43,743 nt of DNA, from contig JALOQX010000040.1 of assembly GCA_025459265.1 (NCBI GenBank), forward strand, positions 1 to 43,743. The letters are read 5' to 3'. Below the pieces are notes generated by a model. That model searched no databases. It was not told the origin of the DNA and saw nothing but the letters and a program-made list of their open reading frames with translations. Below are positions 33,204-41,596 of this stretch, one piece after another. This DNA comes from Pirellulaceae bacterium. GTDB lineage: Bacteria; Planctomycetota; Planctomycetia; Pirellulales; Pirellulaceae. Within the stretch, counting starts at the first letter, position 1. Every line of letters starts with the position of its first letter. A program made the position numbers and the translations under genes.

Positions 33204-34045
33204 ACGGCATGTTTCGGACGCTTCAGCGCGGGCCGCAGGACCGTCGTGGGTGGCTGGGGATCAGCGGGCGGCTGCTCCTCCTCCTTCTCGCCGGTGCGGG
33301 GCTCCGCCCACTCGCGGCGGCCGACCCGCCGCGGGTGCGCGTCCTCACCTACAACATCCACCACGGGGAAGGCGCGGACGGGAAGGTGGACCTGCCGCGC
33401 CTGGCCGCGGTCATTAGCCGCTGTGCGCCCGACGTGGTCGCGTTACAGGAAGTCGATGTCGGCACACGCCGCGCACACGGGGTCGACCAGGCGGCCGAAC
33501 TGGGCAGGCTGACCGGCCTGCACGCCGTCTTCGGCCAAGCGATGGATGTCGACGGCGGCCAGTACGGCGAGGCGCTCCTCTCGCGCTGGCCGCTGGAAGC
33601 GGTCGAGGTCCACGCGCTTCCCTGTGACGAGCAGAGCGAACCGCGGTGCGTCGTCGCGGCGCGCGTCGTGCCGCCGGACCGGCCGGCATTTGTCTTTGCG
33701 GGCACGCATCTCGAGCATGCGCGGGCCCCGCTGCGCTTGTGCCAGGCCGGGAAAGTCAGCTCCAAGCTCGCCCCCGCGCCGGCGCCGCGCGTCATCGTGG
33801 CCGGGGACTTCAACGATACGCCGCCGAGCCCGACGCTGCTGGTGCTGCGCCGGCACTGGACCGATGCCAGCGACGGCCAGTGGCAGCCGACCTGGCCGGC
33901 GCACGAGCCGCGCGACACGCTCGACTACGTGCTCTATCGGCCCGCCACCGCGTGGCGCGTGGTCGAAGTCCAGGTCATCCAGGAACCGATCGCGTCCGAT
34001 CACCGACCCCTGCTGGCCGTGCTGGAGATGTTGACGACGCCATAG
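33200..34045 (+). CDS. Secreted endonuclease/exonuclease/phosphatase-family hydrolase
   Basis: The 281-residue protein carries a signal sequence (GRLLLLLLAGAGLRPLAAA) and the EEP fold. Motifs for metal and phosphate chemistry are present in order: TYNIHHGEG, ALQEVD, THLEH, GDFND and SDHRP. Members cleave phosphodiesters or phosphate esters (DNase I, sphingomyelinase and inositol phosphatase types); the substrate cannot be chosen. The ATG at 33200 overlaps the stop of the sugar-isomerase-like gene, so the two are coupled. Confidence 0.85.
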   Translation: MNGMFRTLQRGPQDRRGWLGISGRLLLLLLAGAGLRPLAAADPPRVRVLTYNIHHGEGADGKVDLPRLAAVISRCAPDVVALQEVDVGTRRAHGVDQAAELGRLTGLHAVFGQAMDVDGGQYGEALLSRWPLEAVEVHALPCDEQSEPRCVVAARVVPPDRPAFVFAGTHLEHARAPLRLCQAGKVSSKLAPAPAPRVIVAGDFNDTPPSPTLLVLRRHWTDASDGQWQPTWPAHEPRDTLDYVLYRPATAWRVVEVQVIQEPIASDHRPLLAVLEMLTTP

Positions 34046-34177
34046 CATAGGTCAGCGCATGCATCACCACTTGCGGCATGTTCTGCACATCCTTCGCACA
34101 GACTGCCAGTTGATCCGCGGCTGCTCAGCCTTTCCGGAAGCGTCGGTCGATCGGCCGAGCAGGGGAGTTCTCTCAGT

Positions 34178-34196
34178 TACGCCTCGGAGAGGCGTG
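34178..34196. repeat. Single palindromic unit of the CTC-GGA-GAG hairpin family
   Basis: TACGCCTC-GGA-GAGGCGTG folds with a 7-bp stem plus a terminal T-G pair. It has the same 8-3-8 design and core as the arrays at 18239 and 31448 but different outer base pairs. It lies just before the 246-nt structured element. Confidence 0.75.
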
Positions 34197-34197
34197 C

Positions 34198-34443
34198 GTC
34201 AATAGCCAGGGGCAAGGGCGTCGCGTAGCGACGCATGCAGCCCCTGGCGCCGGTTCCATTTCTCCATGCGGAGCCTTGGCAGGGCGACCGTGAACGCCGC
34301 CGGCTCATTACTCGCCTTCATTCGCAAAGACAAAGGACTGGGGCATAGTCGACCATCCTTGCGGGAACACGACGGTCGCCCTGCCAGGGCTCCGATTCCT
34401 ATTGCGCCCATGTACCAAGGGCTTTGGCCCCTTGGCTATTGAC
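34198..34443. repeat. 246-nt structured element with three arms closed by a terminal stem
   Basis: GTCAATAGCC (34198-34207) pairs exactly with GGCTATTGAC (34434-34443). Enclosed are three arms. The first is a 9-bp stem (34205-34213/34240-34248) around GCGTCGC-GTA-GCGACGC. The second is a 23-bp stem (34269-34291/34372-34394) with a single G-U pair. The third is a 7-bp hairpin (34415-34421/34429-34435). A further GGTCGGC/GCCGACC hairpin follows at 34444-34471. The element fills the middle of the 459-nt gap 34046-34504, where I see no gene; 34046-34177 shows nothing notable. Confidence 0.85.
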
Positions 34444-34504
34444 GGTCGGCCTTCCAGGCCTTGCGCCGACCTTAACGATCATGTTGACACAGCAGAGCAT
34501 TTGT

Positions 34505-35713
34505 TCACGCGCGCACGCTGGCGTATTGCGGGATCTTCAGCAGCTCGCCGTCCCGGAGCGCCGACTGGTGCGCGACGATCCCGGCGACAGTCATGTTCAA
34601 GGCCATGGCGATGTCGACCAGCGGTTTGCGGTCTTCCAGGATCGACATCACGAACTCGTGGCCCAGATAGCCGTGGGACCCGCCGTGTCCGCCCGGATTG
34701 ACGGTGGGTGGCAAGGCGGGCCGGGTCAGATCGGGCAGTTGTTCGATGAAACCCTGGTAGCGCGTGCCCGTCATGGAGCCTTTCTGGCCGCGCACACGCC
34801 CCATCTCGCCGCCGTAGCCGGGCGTATCCCAACTGACGCCCATCCGCGCCATGCCGCCGACATTGGTGCGAAACAACGCGATCTCGGTGCCGAACGGGTT
34901 GCCGTAGGCGTTGTTCTGCGGCTGCAGCTCGTCGCGGATACTCGGCATCGCCATGCACGAGACTTCGGTGAAGCTGCCGCCGGTGACGCCGATGTGGTAG
35001 GCATTCGAATGGGTCGGATACCATTGCGGCGGCAGGCCGATCCGCCAGTTCTTGTACGAATCGATCAACGCGCACTCGTAGTGAAAATACTCGCCTTCGC
35101 TGTAGACCAGTTCGCCGAACCCGCCGGCCTGGTACATCACACGCATGGCGTGCAGTTCTTCGTGGTAACAGGACGTCTCGAACATCATGTACTGCAGGCC
35201 CGTCCGCTTGACCGTGTCGTACAGCCGGTCCGCGATCTCCAGATCACCCCACGAGGCGGGCACGGCTGTGGCGACGTGTTTGCCGTGTTCGAGCACCAGG
35301 ATGCAGTGCCGCGCGTGACTCGGGGCGTCGGTGGCCACGAAGATCGCCTCGATCGTATCGTCCTGGACCATCTCCTCGAGCGACGGATAGGTCTTCTCGC
35401 ACTGGCAGGCCTTGGCCAGCGCCTGGCAGCGGTCGGGAAACAGGTCGCTCACCGCCACCACCTCGACGTTCGGATGGTGCTGGAGCGAAAACGCGGCGCC
35501 GAACTGGCACACGCCGAATCCGACGATGCCCATGCGGATCTTGCGGTCCGAGACCGGTTGCCAGACTTTCTGCGGTGCGACCTCCTGCGGTTGCTCGTCC
35601 ACGGCGTGGACCTGCTTGTCGGCCGCGTGCAGCGTGTACGATCCGAATCCCGCGGCGGCCGCGCCGAGCCCGGCGAGCTGTAAGAACGAACGGCGAGTCG
35701 TGTGCTGAGCCAT
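34505..35713 (-). CDS. Tat-exported Gfo/Idh/MocA-family oxidoreductase
   Basis: The 402-residue protein starts with a twin-arginine signal (TTRRSFLQLAG). A Rossmann NAD(P)-binding domain follows (IRMGIVGFGVCQFG; VEVVAVSDLFPDRC), then the C-terminal alpha/beta domain (MMFETSCYHEELHAM, GELVYSEGEYFHY, YPTHSNAYHIGVTGG). The E-K-P motif that supplies the catalytic Lys in many family members reads T-A-V-P here, so chemistry may differ from classic glucose-fructose oxidoreductases. Such exported members are abundant in planctomycetes and are generally linked to sugar metabolism. AAGGAGA lies 6 nt before ATG 35713. Confidence 0.85.
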   Translation of the reverse strand: MAQHTTRRSFLQLAGLGAAAAGFGSYTLHAADKQVHAVDEQPQEVAPQKVWQPVSDRKIRMGIVGFGVCQFGAAFSLQHHPNVEVVAVSDLFPDRCQALAKACQCEKTYPSLEEMVQDDTIEAIFVATDAPSHARHCILVLEHGKHVATAVPASWGDLEIADRLYDTVKRTGLQYMMFETSCYHEELHAMRVMYQAGGFGELVYSEGEYFHYECALIDSYKNWRIGLPPQWYPTHSNAYHIGVTGGSFTEVSCMAMPSIRDELQPQNNAYGNPFGTEIALFRTNVGGMARMGVSWDTPGYGGEMGRVRGQKGSMTGTRYQGFIEQLPDLTRPALPPTVNPGGHGGSHGYLGHEFVMSILEDRKPLVDIAMALNMTVAGIVAHQSALRDGELLKIPQYASVRA

Positions 35714-35746
35714 GACGTATCTCCTTGGCGTTGCGTAAGAGGTCGA

Positions 35747-36253
35747 TTAAAGGTCCAGCATGCGCACAATATCCTGCGCAATCTGGTCGATGGAGCGTCC
35801 GTCGGTGTCGACTTCGTAGTGGGCCAGCCGCTGGTACAGCGGCGTGCGGCGCGCAAGCACCTCGGCCACTTCATCCGTGAAACTCCGAGTCCCGGTCAGA
35901 CTGGGCCGCTGGCTGTCACCGGCGATGCGCTGGACGATGACGGGGACGGAAGCGCGGAGCCACACGACGGGCCCGCTGCGGCGCAGCACGTCGAAGTTGG
36001 CCTCACGCTCGACCACACCGCCGCCGCAGTCGAGCACGACACCCTGGCGGGCGGCACTGTCCCGGACGACGGCCTCTTCCAGATCGCGAAACCCCGGCCA
36101 GCCCAGTTCGGCGACCATCTCGGGAATCGACCGGCCGGCCCGCCGCTCGATTTCCGCGTCCAGGTGAACCGCCTCCAGGCCCAGTTGCTGGGCGAGCTGG
36201 GCGGCCACGGACGTCTTACCCGTGCCGCGATAGCCGATGAGCACCACGTTCAT
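35747..36253 (-). CDS. aroK: Shikimate kinase
   Basis: AroK phosphorylates shikimate at the 3-hydroxyl in the aromatic amino acid pathway. The 168-residue P-loop kinase shows GYRGTGKTS (Walker A), the shikimate-binding LDAEIERRAGRSI, FRDLEEAVV, DCGGGVV and the adenine-loop region RPSLTG. All substrate-binding Asp, Arg and Gly-Gly-Gly positions are present. The ATG at 36253 overlaps the stop of aroE (ATGA, 36250-36253), giving tight coupling of two steps of one pathway. Confidence 0.93.
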   Translation of the reverse strand: MNVVLIGYRGTGKTSVAAQLAQQLGLEAVHLDAEIERRAGRSIPEMVAELGWPGFRDLEEAVVRDSAARQGVVLDCGGGVVEREANFDVLRRSGPVVWLRASVPVIVQRIAGDSQRPSLTGTRSFTDEVAEVLARRTPLYQRLAHYEVDTDGRSIDQIAQDIVRMLDL

Positions 36254-37107
36254 AGTCGCGCTTCCACCACCTGCCGCATCACGTCGCGCGGCGCCGCGCG
36301 GCCGGTCCACAGCTCGAACTGCACGAACGCCTGACCGAGGAACATCTCGAGACCCAGGATCGTGCGGCAGCCGGCCTGCCGGGCAGCGCGGATCAGCTGC
36401 GTCTCCCGCGGATTGTACACCGCATCGAAGACGACCAGTGCCGGGCGGAGCAGTTCCGGCGGCACAAGGCTCTGGCCTTCGTGCGGATGCATCCCCACCG
36501 GGGAACAGTGCAGAAGCAGGTCGGCGTCGGCCAGTGCGGTACGCAGGGTGTCGTCGGTCAGCAGGCCGTGGTGGACCTGCGCGTGCCCGTGGCGGCGCAC
36601 GTCCCCGGCCAGCTGCTCCAGCTCGGCGCGATCGATCCCCAGGATCGTCAGCTCGGCCGGCGGCGCCTCGAGGGCCGTTGTCACCGCCACGGCGCGCGCC
36701 GCACCGCCGGACCCGAGCACCAGGACGCGGCGACCTTGCGGATCGGCGCCCGCTTCCCGCAGCGCCTGGACCGCACCACGGCCGTCCGAGTTGTACCCCA
36801 GCAACCGCCCCTGGTCGTTCACGACCGTGTTGATGCAGCCGATGACCTGTGCGGCCGCATCCACCTCGTCCACTCCCTCCAGCGCCTCGACCTTGTGCGG
36901 GATGGTGATCGAGAGCCCGCGATAACCCAGCACACGGATCGCGTTGAGCGCCTGCGCCACGCTGCCGGGCGGAATGTCGTGCGCGACGTAGACGTAGGGC
37001 AAGTCGAGCGCCTGGAAGGCGGCGTTGTGGATGTGGGGTGAGAGGGAATGTCCCACCGGATGTCCGAAAATGGCACAGACCTGGGTCTGCGCGTGAATGT
37101 GCCACAT
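36250..37107 (-). CDS. aroE: Shikimate dehydrogenase
   Basis: AroE reduces 3-dehydroshikimate to shikimate with NADPH. The 285-residue protein (from ATG 37107) has the substrate motif HSLSPHIHN, the catalytic lysine in ITIPHKVEAL, the catalytic aspartate in GYNSDGRGAV, and the cofactor loop LGSGGAARAVA. Further upstream in-frame ATGs exist (37149 adds 14 residues), but family members begin just before the AIFGHPVGHS segment. It overlaps aroK. Confidence 0.93.
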   Translation of the reverse strand: MWHIHAQTQVCAIFGHPVGHSLSPHIHNAAFQALDLPYVYVAHDIPPGSVAQALNAIRVLGYRGLSITIPHKVEALEGVDEVDAAAQVIGCINTVVNDQGRLLGYNSDGRGAVQALREAGADPQGRRVLVLGSGGAARAVAVTTALEAPPAELTILGIDRAELEQLAGDVRRHGHAQVHHGLLTDDTLRTALADADLLLHCSPVGMHPHEGQSLVPPELLRPALVVFDAVYNPRETQLIRAARQAGCRTILGLEMFLGQAFVQFELWTGRAAPRDVMRQVVEARL

Positions 37108-37258
37108 GCTGCTGCTCGCGTTGTTACGAAGCTTCCTTGTCCGGCGCATCGTAACACACTCGTGCGGACCGTGCCACGCGCGTGCCTCGGCCAGCGCGTC
37201 GCCGCACGCCGCGGGACCGGACACGACGAACTGGACTTGCGTGAGTCCGGGACTTCCC

Positions 37259-37293
37259 GGGTGGCTGGGGACGAACGAAGTGAGCCCCCAGCG
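37259..37293. repeat. Truncated copy of the 22.05-kb structured element
   Basis: These 35 nt are identical to 22050-22084, covering the left outer arm and the left half of the first inner hairpin. The pairing partners are missing, so this copy cannot fold the same way. It lies in the 229-nt gap between aroE and the response-regulator gene. Confidence 0.9.
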
Positions 37294-37336
37294 ACCCAGG
37301 ATCTGCATTCCCGGGATCACGCACGTCCATCTTGGC

Positions 37337-38764
37337 TCACCGTTGATCCGAGTCGGCGGCGCGGGACAGTTGGTACTGATCCAGCTTCTTCCGCAGCGTC
37401 GTGCGGTGCAGGCCCAGCGCGCGCGCAGCGGCTGCGCACTGCCCGGCATGGTGCTGCAGCACGGTATCGAGCAGCGGCGGCTCGACGACGGCCAGCAGCC
37501 GGTTGTAGAGGTCACCGGCCGTGTTGCGCTGCAGCAATTCGCACTGCGCCCACTCACGCAGCAACTCGTCGATGCGCGCCGCGACGTCGGTCGGTTGCGC
37601 ATGGTCGACGGGCGCAAGCGCCGGGAGGACGGCCGGCAGATGCTCGGGACCGATCGTGCCGCCGCGCGCGACGATCACGGCATGTTCGATCGCGTTGCGC
37701 AGTTCACGCACATTGCCATACCAGGGACGGCGGAGCAGTTCCTGACAGGTGGCGGTGGTGAGCCGGCAGGGGGCCCGGTCGGGGCGGCGCAAGCTGCCCA
37801 GAAAATGCTCGCTCAGCAACAGAATGTCGTCCTGGCGTTCCCGCAGCGGCGGGAGCACGATGCGGAACGCTGCGATGCGGAAATACAGATCGTGCCGGAA
37901 GGTGCCCGCCTGCACCCGTGCGGAGAGGTCCTGGTGCGTCGCGGAAATGACGCGGAAATTCGTCCGCACCGGACTGTCGGAGCCGACCGGTGTGATCTCA
38001 CCGTGTTCCAGCGCGCGGAGCAGCTTCACCTGCACCGGCAGCGGGATGTCCGCGATCTCATCGAGGAACAACGTCCCGCCATCGGCCCGCGCGAGCAGTC
38101 CGCGGCGCGACTGGTCCGCCCCGGTGAACGCACCTTTGACATGTCCGAACAGCTCGCTTTCGGCCAGCGCCGTACTGAGCGCGGCGACGTTGACCACGAC
38201 AAACGGCATCTGGCTGCGGTTGCTGTAAGTGTGGATCGCTCGCGCCGCCAGCTCCTTGCCGGTCCCGCTCTCGCCCTGCAGCAGCACGGAGGCATCGGCC
38301 GCCGCGGCCAACGCAATCTGGTGAAACGCCTCCTGCATGACGGCCGTGCGACCGACAAAACCGCCCACGCCCGGTGCTTCCGGGCGCGGCGCGGCGGCCG
38401 GCGGACCGGACTCCAGCGCGCGCTCCAGCACACTCTGCACCCGCGCCACGTCAAACGGCTTGACCAGATACTCGAACGCTCCGCCCTGCACGGCGTGCAC
38501 CGCCGTCTGCAGATCGCCGTAGGCCGTGATCACAATAATCGGGATGTGGCCCACGTGCTGCCGCAAGTGCGCGATCGCCGTCAAGCCGTCCATCCCCGGC
38601 AAACGCACGTCCAGCAGCACGACGTCCACCGGTTGGCTGCGAACCAGTTCGAGTGCCTGCTCCGCCGAAGACACCGCGTGCACGCAGTGTCCCAGCTTCT
38701 CGCCCAAGCGACTCAATCCCCAGCAGATGGAAGGTTCGTCATCAACGACAAGCAGCGTGGCCAC
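37337..38764 (-). CDS. NtrC-family sigma-54-dependent response regulator
   Basis: The 475-residue protein has three domains. The receiver domain (1-118) carries acidic pocket D8-D9, phosphoacceptor D52, T80 and K102. The AAA+ domain (about 135-370) carries Walker A GESGTGKE (164-171), the sigma-54 contact loop GAFTGA (211-216), and FLDEIADIPL for Walker B. The C-terminal Fis-type helix-turn-helix is AAAARALGLHRTTLRKKL. All elements for phosphorylation-controlled sigma-54 activation are intact. The GTG at 38764 starts one base after the kinase stop and is preceded by GGGAG. The likely target is the DUF1559 gene on the other side of the kinase, which has a -24/-12 promoter. Confidence 0.93.
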   Translation of the reverse strand: MATLLVVDDEPSICWGLSRLGEKLGHCVHAVSSAEQALELVRSQPVDVVLLDVRLPGMDGLTAIAHLRQHVGHIPIIVITAYGDLQTAVHAVQGGAFEYLVKPFDVARVQSVLERALESGPPAAAPRPEAPGVGGFVGRTAVMQEAFHQIALAAAADASVLLQGESGTGKELAARAIHTYSNRSQMPFVVVNVAALSTALAESELFGHVKGAFTGADQSRRGLLARADGGTLFLDEIADIPLPVQVKLLRALEHGEITPVGSDSPVRTNFRVISATHQDLSARVQAGTFRHDLYFRIAAFRIVLPPLRERQDDILLLSEHFLGSLRRPDRAPCRLTTATCQELLRRPWYGNVRELRNAIEHAVIVARGGTIGPEHLPAVLPALAPVDHAQPTDVAARIDELLREWAQCELLQRNTAGDLYNRLLAVVEPPLLDTVLQHHAGQCAAAARALGLHRTTLRKKLDQYQLSRAADSDQR

Positions 38765-38765
38765 G

Positions 38766-40172
38766 TCAGCAACTCCCGGGTGCCCGCGGCAATTGTACCG
38801 TGAAAGTCGTCCGGTTGTCGTGCCGCTGCCAGGTGAGCGTCCCGGCGTGCCGCGCGACCACCTCCTGGGCCACCGCCAGCCCCAATCCCACACCGTCCGG
38901 CTTCCCGGTCACGAACGGCTCAAACATCCGGGTGGCCACGTCGGGTTCCGGCCCGGATCCGGTATCGGTGACCGTGAACATGATCAGGTCGGGTGAAGTG
39001 CTGCCAAGCGTGATGGTGACCGTTGGCGCAGGGGATTCAGTGGCGCCTCGGACACGACCGGCAGCCTCGATCGCGTTCCACAAGAGGTTGAGCACGAGTT
39101 GTTCGAGCGCATCGCGATCGCCGTGCACCAACAGCGGCTCGGCCGCCAACTCGGCGCTCAGTGCGACGCCCGTGTGCCGTGCCGCCGGCTGCACGAGAGG
39201 CAGCAGGTGCGCGATCAACGGACCGAGATCGATGTCGGTCGCATCCGCAGCCGGCGGGCGGTGCCACGCCATCAGACGCTCCAGGTACTGCTCCATCAAG
39301 ATCAGTTGCCGTTCAGCCACTTCCAGCGATTCGTCTTGGGTACCGCGCGGGCACTCGGCGCGATGCAGGTCCACGGCCATGCGGGCGCCGGTCACGGCAT
39401 TGCGCATCTGGTGAGCCAGCCCGCCGCTCAGTTGCGCCAACGTACGTGCCTGTTCCGCCTGCCGCACCTGCTGCTCGTAGTCCGCGAGAGTCCGGGCCAA
39501 TTGGTTGACGGTGCCGGCGAGTTCCCGGATCTCATCGTCGGGCCCGGTCACTTCGCCGGGTCGCCAGTCACCCTGGGCAATGCGCTTCACGCGCTCTTTC
39601 AGGACTCCGAGGGGGCGCGTCACGCGGGACGCGATGGCCGTGGCCAGCGCGGTCATGACGACCAGCGCGACGGCGCCGATGATCAAGGGAGGTATCATCG
39701 CCGCGCGCCGCTCGCGGCGGAGATGCTGCTCGGGGTACAACACATGCAGCTGCCGTCCACCGCCCGTCGCAGGCGACGGAGTCACCGGCACGACGCAATG
39801 GAAGAATCGCTCGCCAGCCACCTGCAACGCGGCCGCCTGCCGCGAGACGCCTGGCACGCGGTGGGCACTCAGCTCCGCCAGCAACGCGACCGACGTCGGA
39901 CGCGTCGCCGCCACCACCGCCTGCTGCCCGTCCACTAGGATGAAGTCCGCGCCTACCAGCTGCTGCATGTACCGCAGGACGCCTGAGGTGAGTGGAAAGT
40001 TCGCCCGCGTAAGGGCGTCTGTCACCTGGTCGATCCGATCCGCCATGCGCCGCGTCGACTGGACAGCCGCCAGATACGTGTGCACGCCCGTCAGGGCCGC
40101 GATCGTACCGAGCATGGCCAGCGACATCGGCAAGAGCACCTGATACTTGAGCGGCCATTTCATGATCTTCAT
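38766..40172 (-). CDS. Membrane sensor histidine kinase
   Basis: From ATG 40172 the protein has 468 residues: helix 1 (about 9-35), an extracytoplasmic sensor region (36-158), helix 2 (160-183), HAMP (184-236), then the kinase core. The H-box is LSGGLAHQMRNAV with H254; the N-box (NLLWNAIEAAG), G1 (DTGSGPEPD) and G2 (GVGLGLAV) are present. This is the HisKA_2/NtrB-PilS kind of core, usually paired with NtrC regulators. The regulator gene follows directly, so the pair is a two-component system. The extracellular domain has no recognised fold. Confidence 0.9.
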   Translation of the reverse strand: MKIMKWPLKYQVLLPMSLAMLGTIAALTGVHTYLAAVQSTRRMADRIDQVTDALTRANFPLTSGVLRYMQQLVGADFILVDGQQAVVAATRPTSVALLAELSAHRVPGVSRQAAALQVAGERFFHCVVPVTPSPATGGGRQLHVLYPEQHLRRERRAAMIPPLIIGAVALVVMTALATAIASRVTRPLGVLKERVKRIAQGDWRPGEVTGPDDEIRELAGTVNQLARTLADYEQQVRQAEQARTLAQLSGGLAHQMRNAVTGARMAVDLHRAECPRGTQDESLEVAERQLILMEQYLERLMAWHRPPAADATDIDLGPLIAHLLPLVQPAARHTGVALSAELAAEPLLVHGDRDALEQLVLNLLWNAIEAAGRVRGATESPAPTVTITLGSTSPDLIMFTVTDTGSGPEPDVATRMFEPFVTGKPDGVGLGLAVAQEVVARHAGTLTWQRHDNRTTFTVQLPRAPGSC

Positions 40173-40257
40173 CCCGCGATGCGACGCACAGGCCATACGT
40201 CAGCGTACCACCCATTTGGACCGCGCCGCTTCGTCCCCCCATCGTAACCCGAAGCGT

Positions 40258-40293
40258 AATCGCGGGAGAAGCAGCCGAGTCTCTCCCGCGATT
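40258..40293. promoter_or_regulatory. 12-bp inverted repeat in the kinase/DUF1559 divergent region
   Basis: AATCGCGGGAGA (40258-40269) and TCTCCCGCGATT (40282-40293) are perfect inverted repeats separated by 12 nt. The dyad is about 220 nt upstream of the predicted sigma-54 start site of the DUF1559 gene and 86 nt upstream of the kinase ATG. It could be an enhancer site for the NtrC-like regulator, or an RNA hairpin. The rest of the 404-nt gap holds only the sigma-54 promoter; I see no gene. Confidence 0.5.
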
Positions 40294-40472
40294 CCAGGTA
40301 CCCGGACGCGCATCGCCGCCGCATGGCCTCCACCACCGCTGTCGGCTAAGTCCACCGCGGTGTACAGAAAACCGACACCTAGCCGCCTCCCCTCGCTCCT
40401 TTGCACACGCTGGCGGCGCTTCAGACCGTTCTCTCCGCACTTCCCGGCACAACTGGCGGGCATCGCGTGCAC

Positions 40473-40488
40473 GGCACGCCATTTGCCT
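40473..40488 (+). promoter_or_regulatory. Sigma-54 (-24/-12) promoter of the DUF1559 gene
   Basis: CGGCACG-CCAT-TTGCC matches the consensus TGGCACG-N4-TTGCW at 10 of 12 fixed positions. It has the invariant GG (40474-40475) and GC (40486-40487) with the required 10-nt spacing. A start near 40498 gives a leader of about 78 nt before the GTG at 40577. Confidence 0.7.
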
Positions 40489-40576
40489 CTGATCGGCCAA
40501 GCGGACCCAAGGCAGATGCCGTCGCCTGCCCGCGCGACCCGCAGAAAAGCAGGAATCAGTTCATGGAGGTACCCAC

Positions 40577-41584
40577 GTGAGCGGAAGGCGTACGACGGTT
40601 CCAGGTTTCACGTTGGTCGAGTTGCTGGTGGTGATTGCCATCATCGGCATCTTGGTGGGGCTGTTGTTGCCGGCGGTGCAAGCCGCGCGTGGTGCGGCAC
40701 GGCGCACGCAGTGCAAAAACAATCTCCGGCAGATCGCCCTGGCCACCCTCAACTACGAAAATGCGCACGCAGTGCTCCCGGCCAGTACGATTGTGGACCT
40801 GACGACCAACGCCACGCCCAACAACGGCGCCTGGGGTGTTCACGGACGCATTCTCCCGTTTCTCGAGCAAGGCAACCTCTATGACCGGGTGGACCTGAGC
40901 CTGGCGTGGGACTTTCAGCAGGTGATTGACGGCCTGCGCGTCCCCGTCTATGTCTGCCCATCGGATCCCGGTGCGGCACAGATTCGCGACCCTGGCGGGG
41001 GCAAAGTGCGCCTGGTTCCCACGTCGTACGGATTCAACTGCGGGACCTGGTTCGTGTTTGATCCCGCCACGCGACGGGGAGGCGACGGCGTGGTGTTCCC
41101 GAACAGTCATCTGCCGTTGGCAGCAATCCGCGATGGCACGTCGCACACGCTGCTGGCGGCCGAAGTCAAAGCCTGGCAGTCTTACACGCGGAATGGTGGG
41201 CCTCCGTCGCCGGCGATCCCACACGACGCAGTCGCGGCCGCCGCGATCGTCGCGTCGGCCACGGACTATAAGAACACGGGCCACACCGAGTGGCCCGACG
41301 GTCGTGTGCACCACACCGGCTTTACCGCCACGTTGGCGCCCAACACATTCGTGCCGTATGCGACACGCACGGAGGTCGTGGATGCCGACTACAACGCGTG
41401 GCAGGAAGGCCGGAACGGCGGTGCCGGCCGCGCCACGTATGCGATCGTGACGTCGCGCAGTCACCACGAAAAGCTCGTGCACACCGCACTGCTGGATGGC
41501 TCGACGCAGACAATCACCGACGGGATCGAGTTGAGCGCGTGGCGCGCGCTGGCCACGCGCGCCGGCGGCGAACCCGTCCCCTGA
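40577..41584 (+). CDS. DUF1559 prepilin-type protein
   Basis: The 335-residue protein starts with a class III (prepilin) leader: G10-F11-T-L-V-E15 followed by a hydrophobic helix, cleaved by prepilin peptidase before F11. The mature part is the DUF1559 (SBP_bac_10) domain, with the typical [22 protein letters not shown] just after the helix and H-G-x-x-N-x-x-x-x-DG-type C-terminal features. The family is expanded in planctomycetes and is thought to form or decorate type II/IV-like surface structures; its exact role is unknown. GGAGG lies 7 nt before the GTG start. It is read divergently from an NtrC-type two-component system and has a sigma-54 promoter. Confidence 0.92.
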   Translation: MSGRRTTVPGFTLVELLVVIAIIGILVGLLLPAVQAARGAARRTQCKNNLRQIALATLNYENAHAVLPASTIVDLTTNATPNNGAWGVHGRILPFLEQGNLYDRVDLSLAWDFQQVIDGLRVPVYVCPSDPGAAQIRDPGGGKVRLVPTSYGFNCGTWFVFDPATRRGGDGVVFPNSHLPLAAIRDGTSHTLLAAEVKAWQSYTRNGGPPSPAIPHDAVAAAAIVASATDYKNTGHTEWPDGRVHHTGFTATLAPNTFVPYATRTEVVDADYNAWQEGRNGGAGRATYAIVTSRSHHEKLVHTALLDGSTQTITDGIELSAWRALATRAGGEPVP

Positions 41585-41596
41585 TGCAGATTCTGA

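Noticed and set aside
38765-38893. N-terminal extension of the response regulator upstream of GTG 38764
   Set aside because: It would overlap the kinase coding region and put a Trp/Arg-rich segment before the receiver domain; the GGGAG site fits the GTG.
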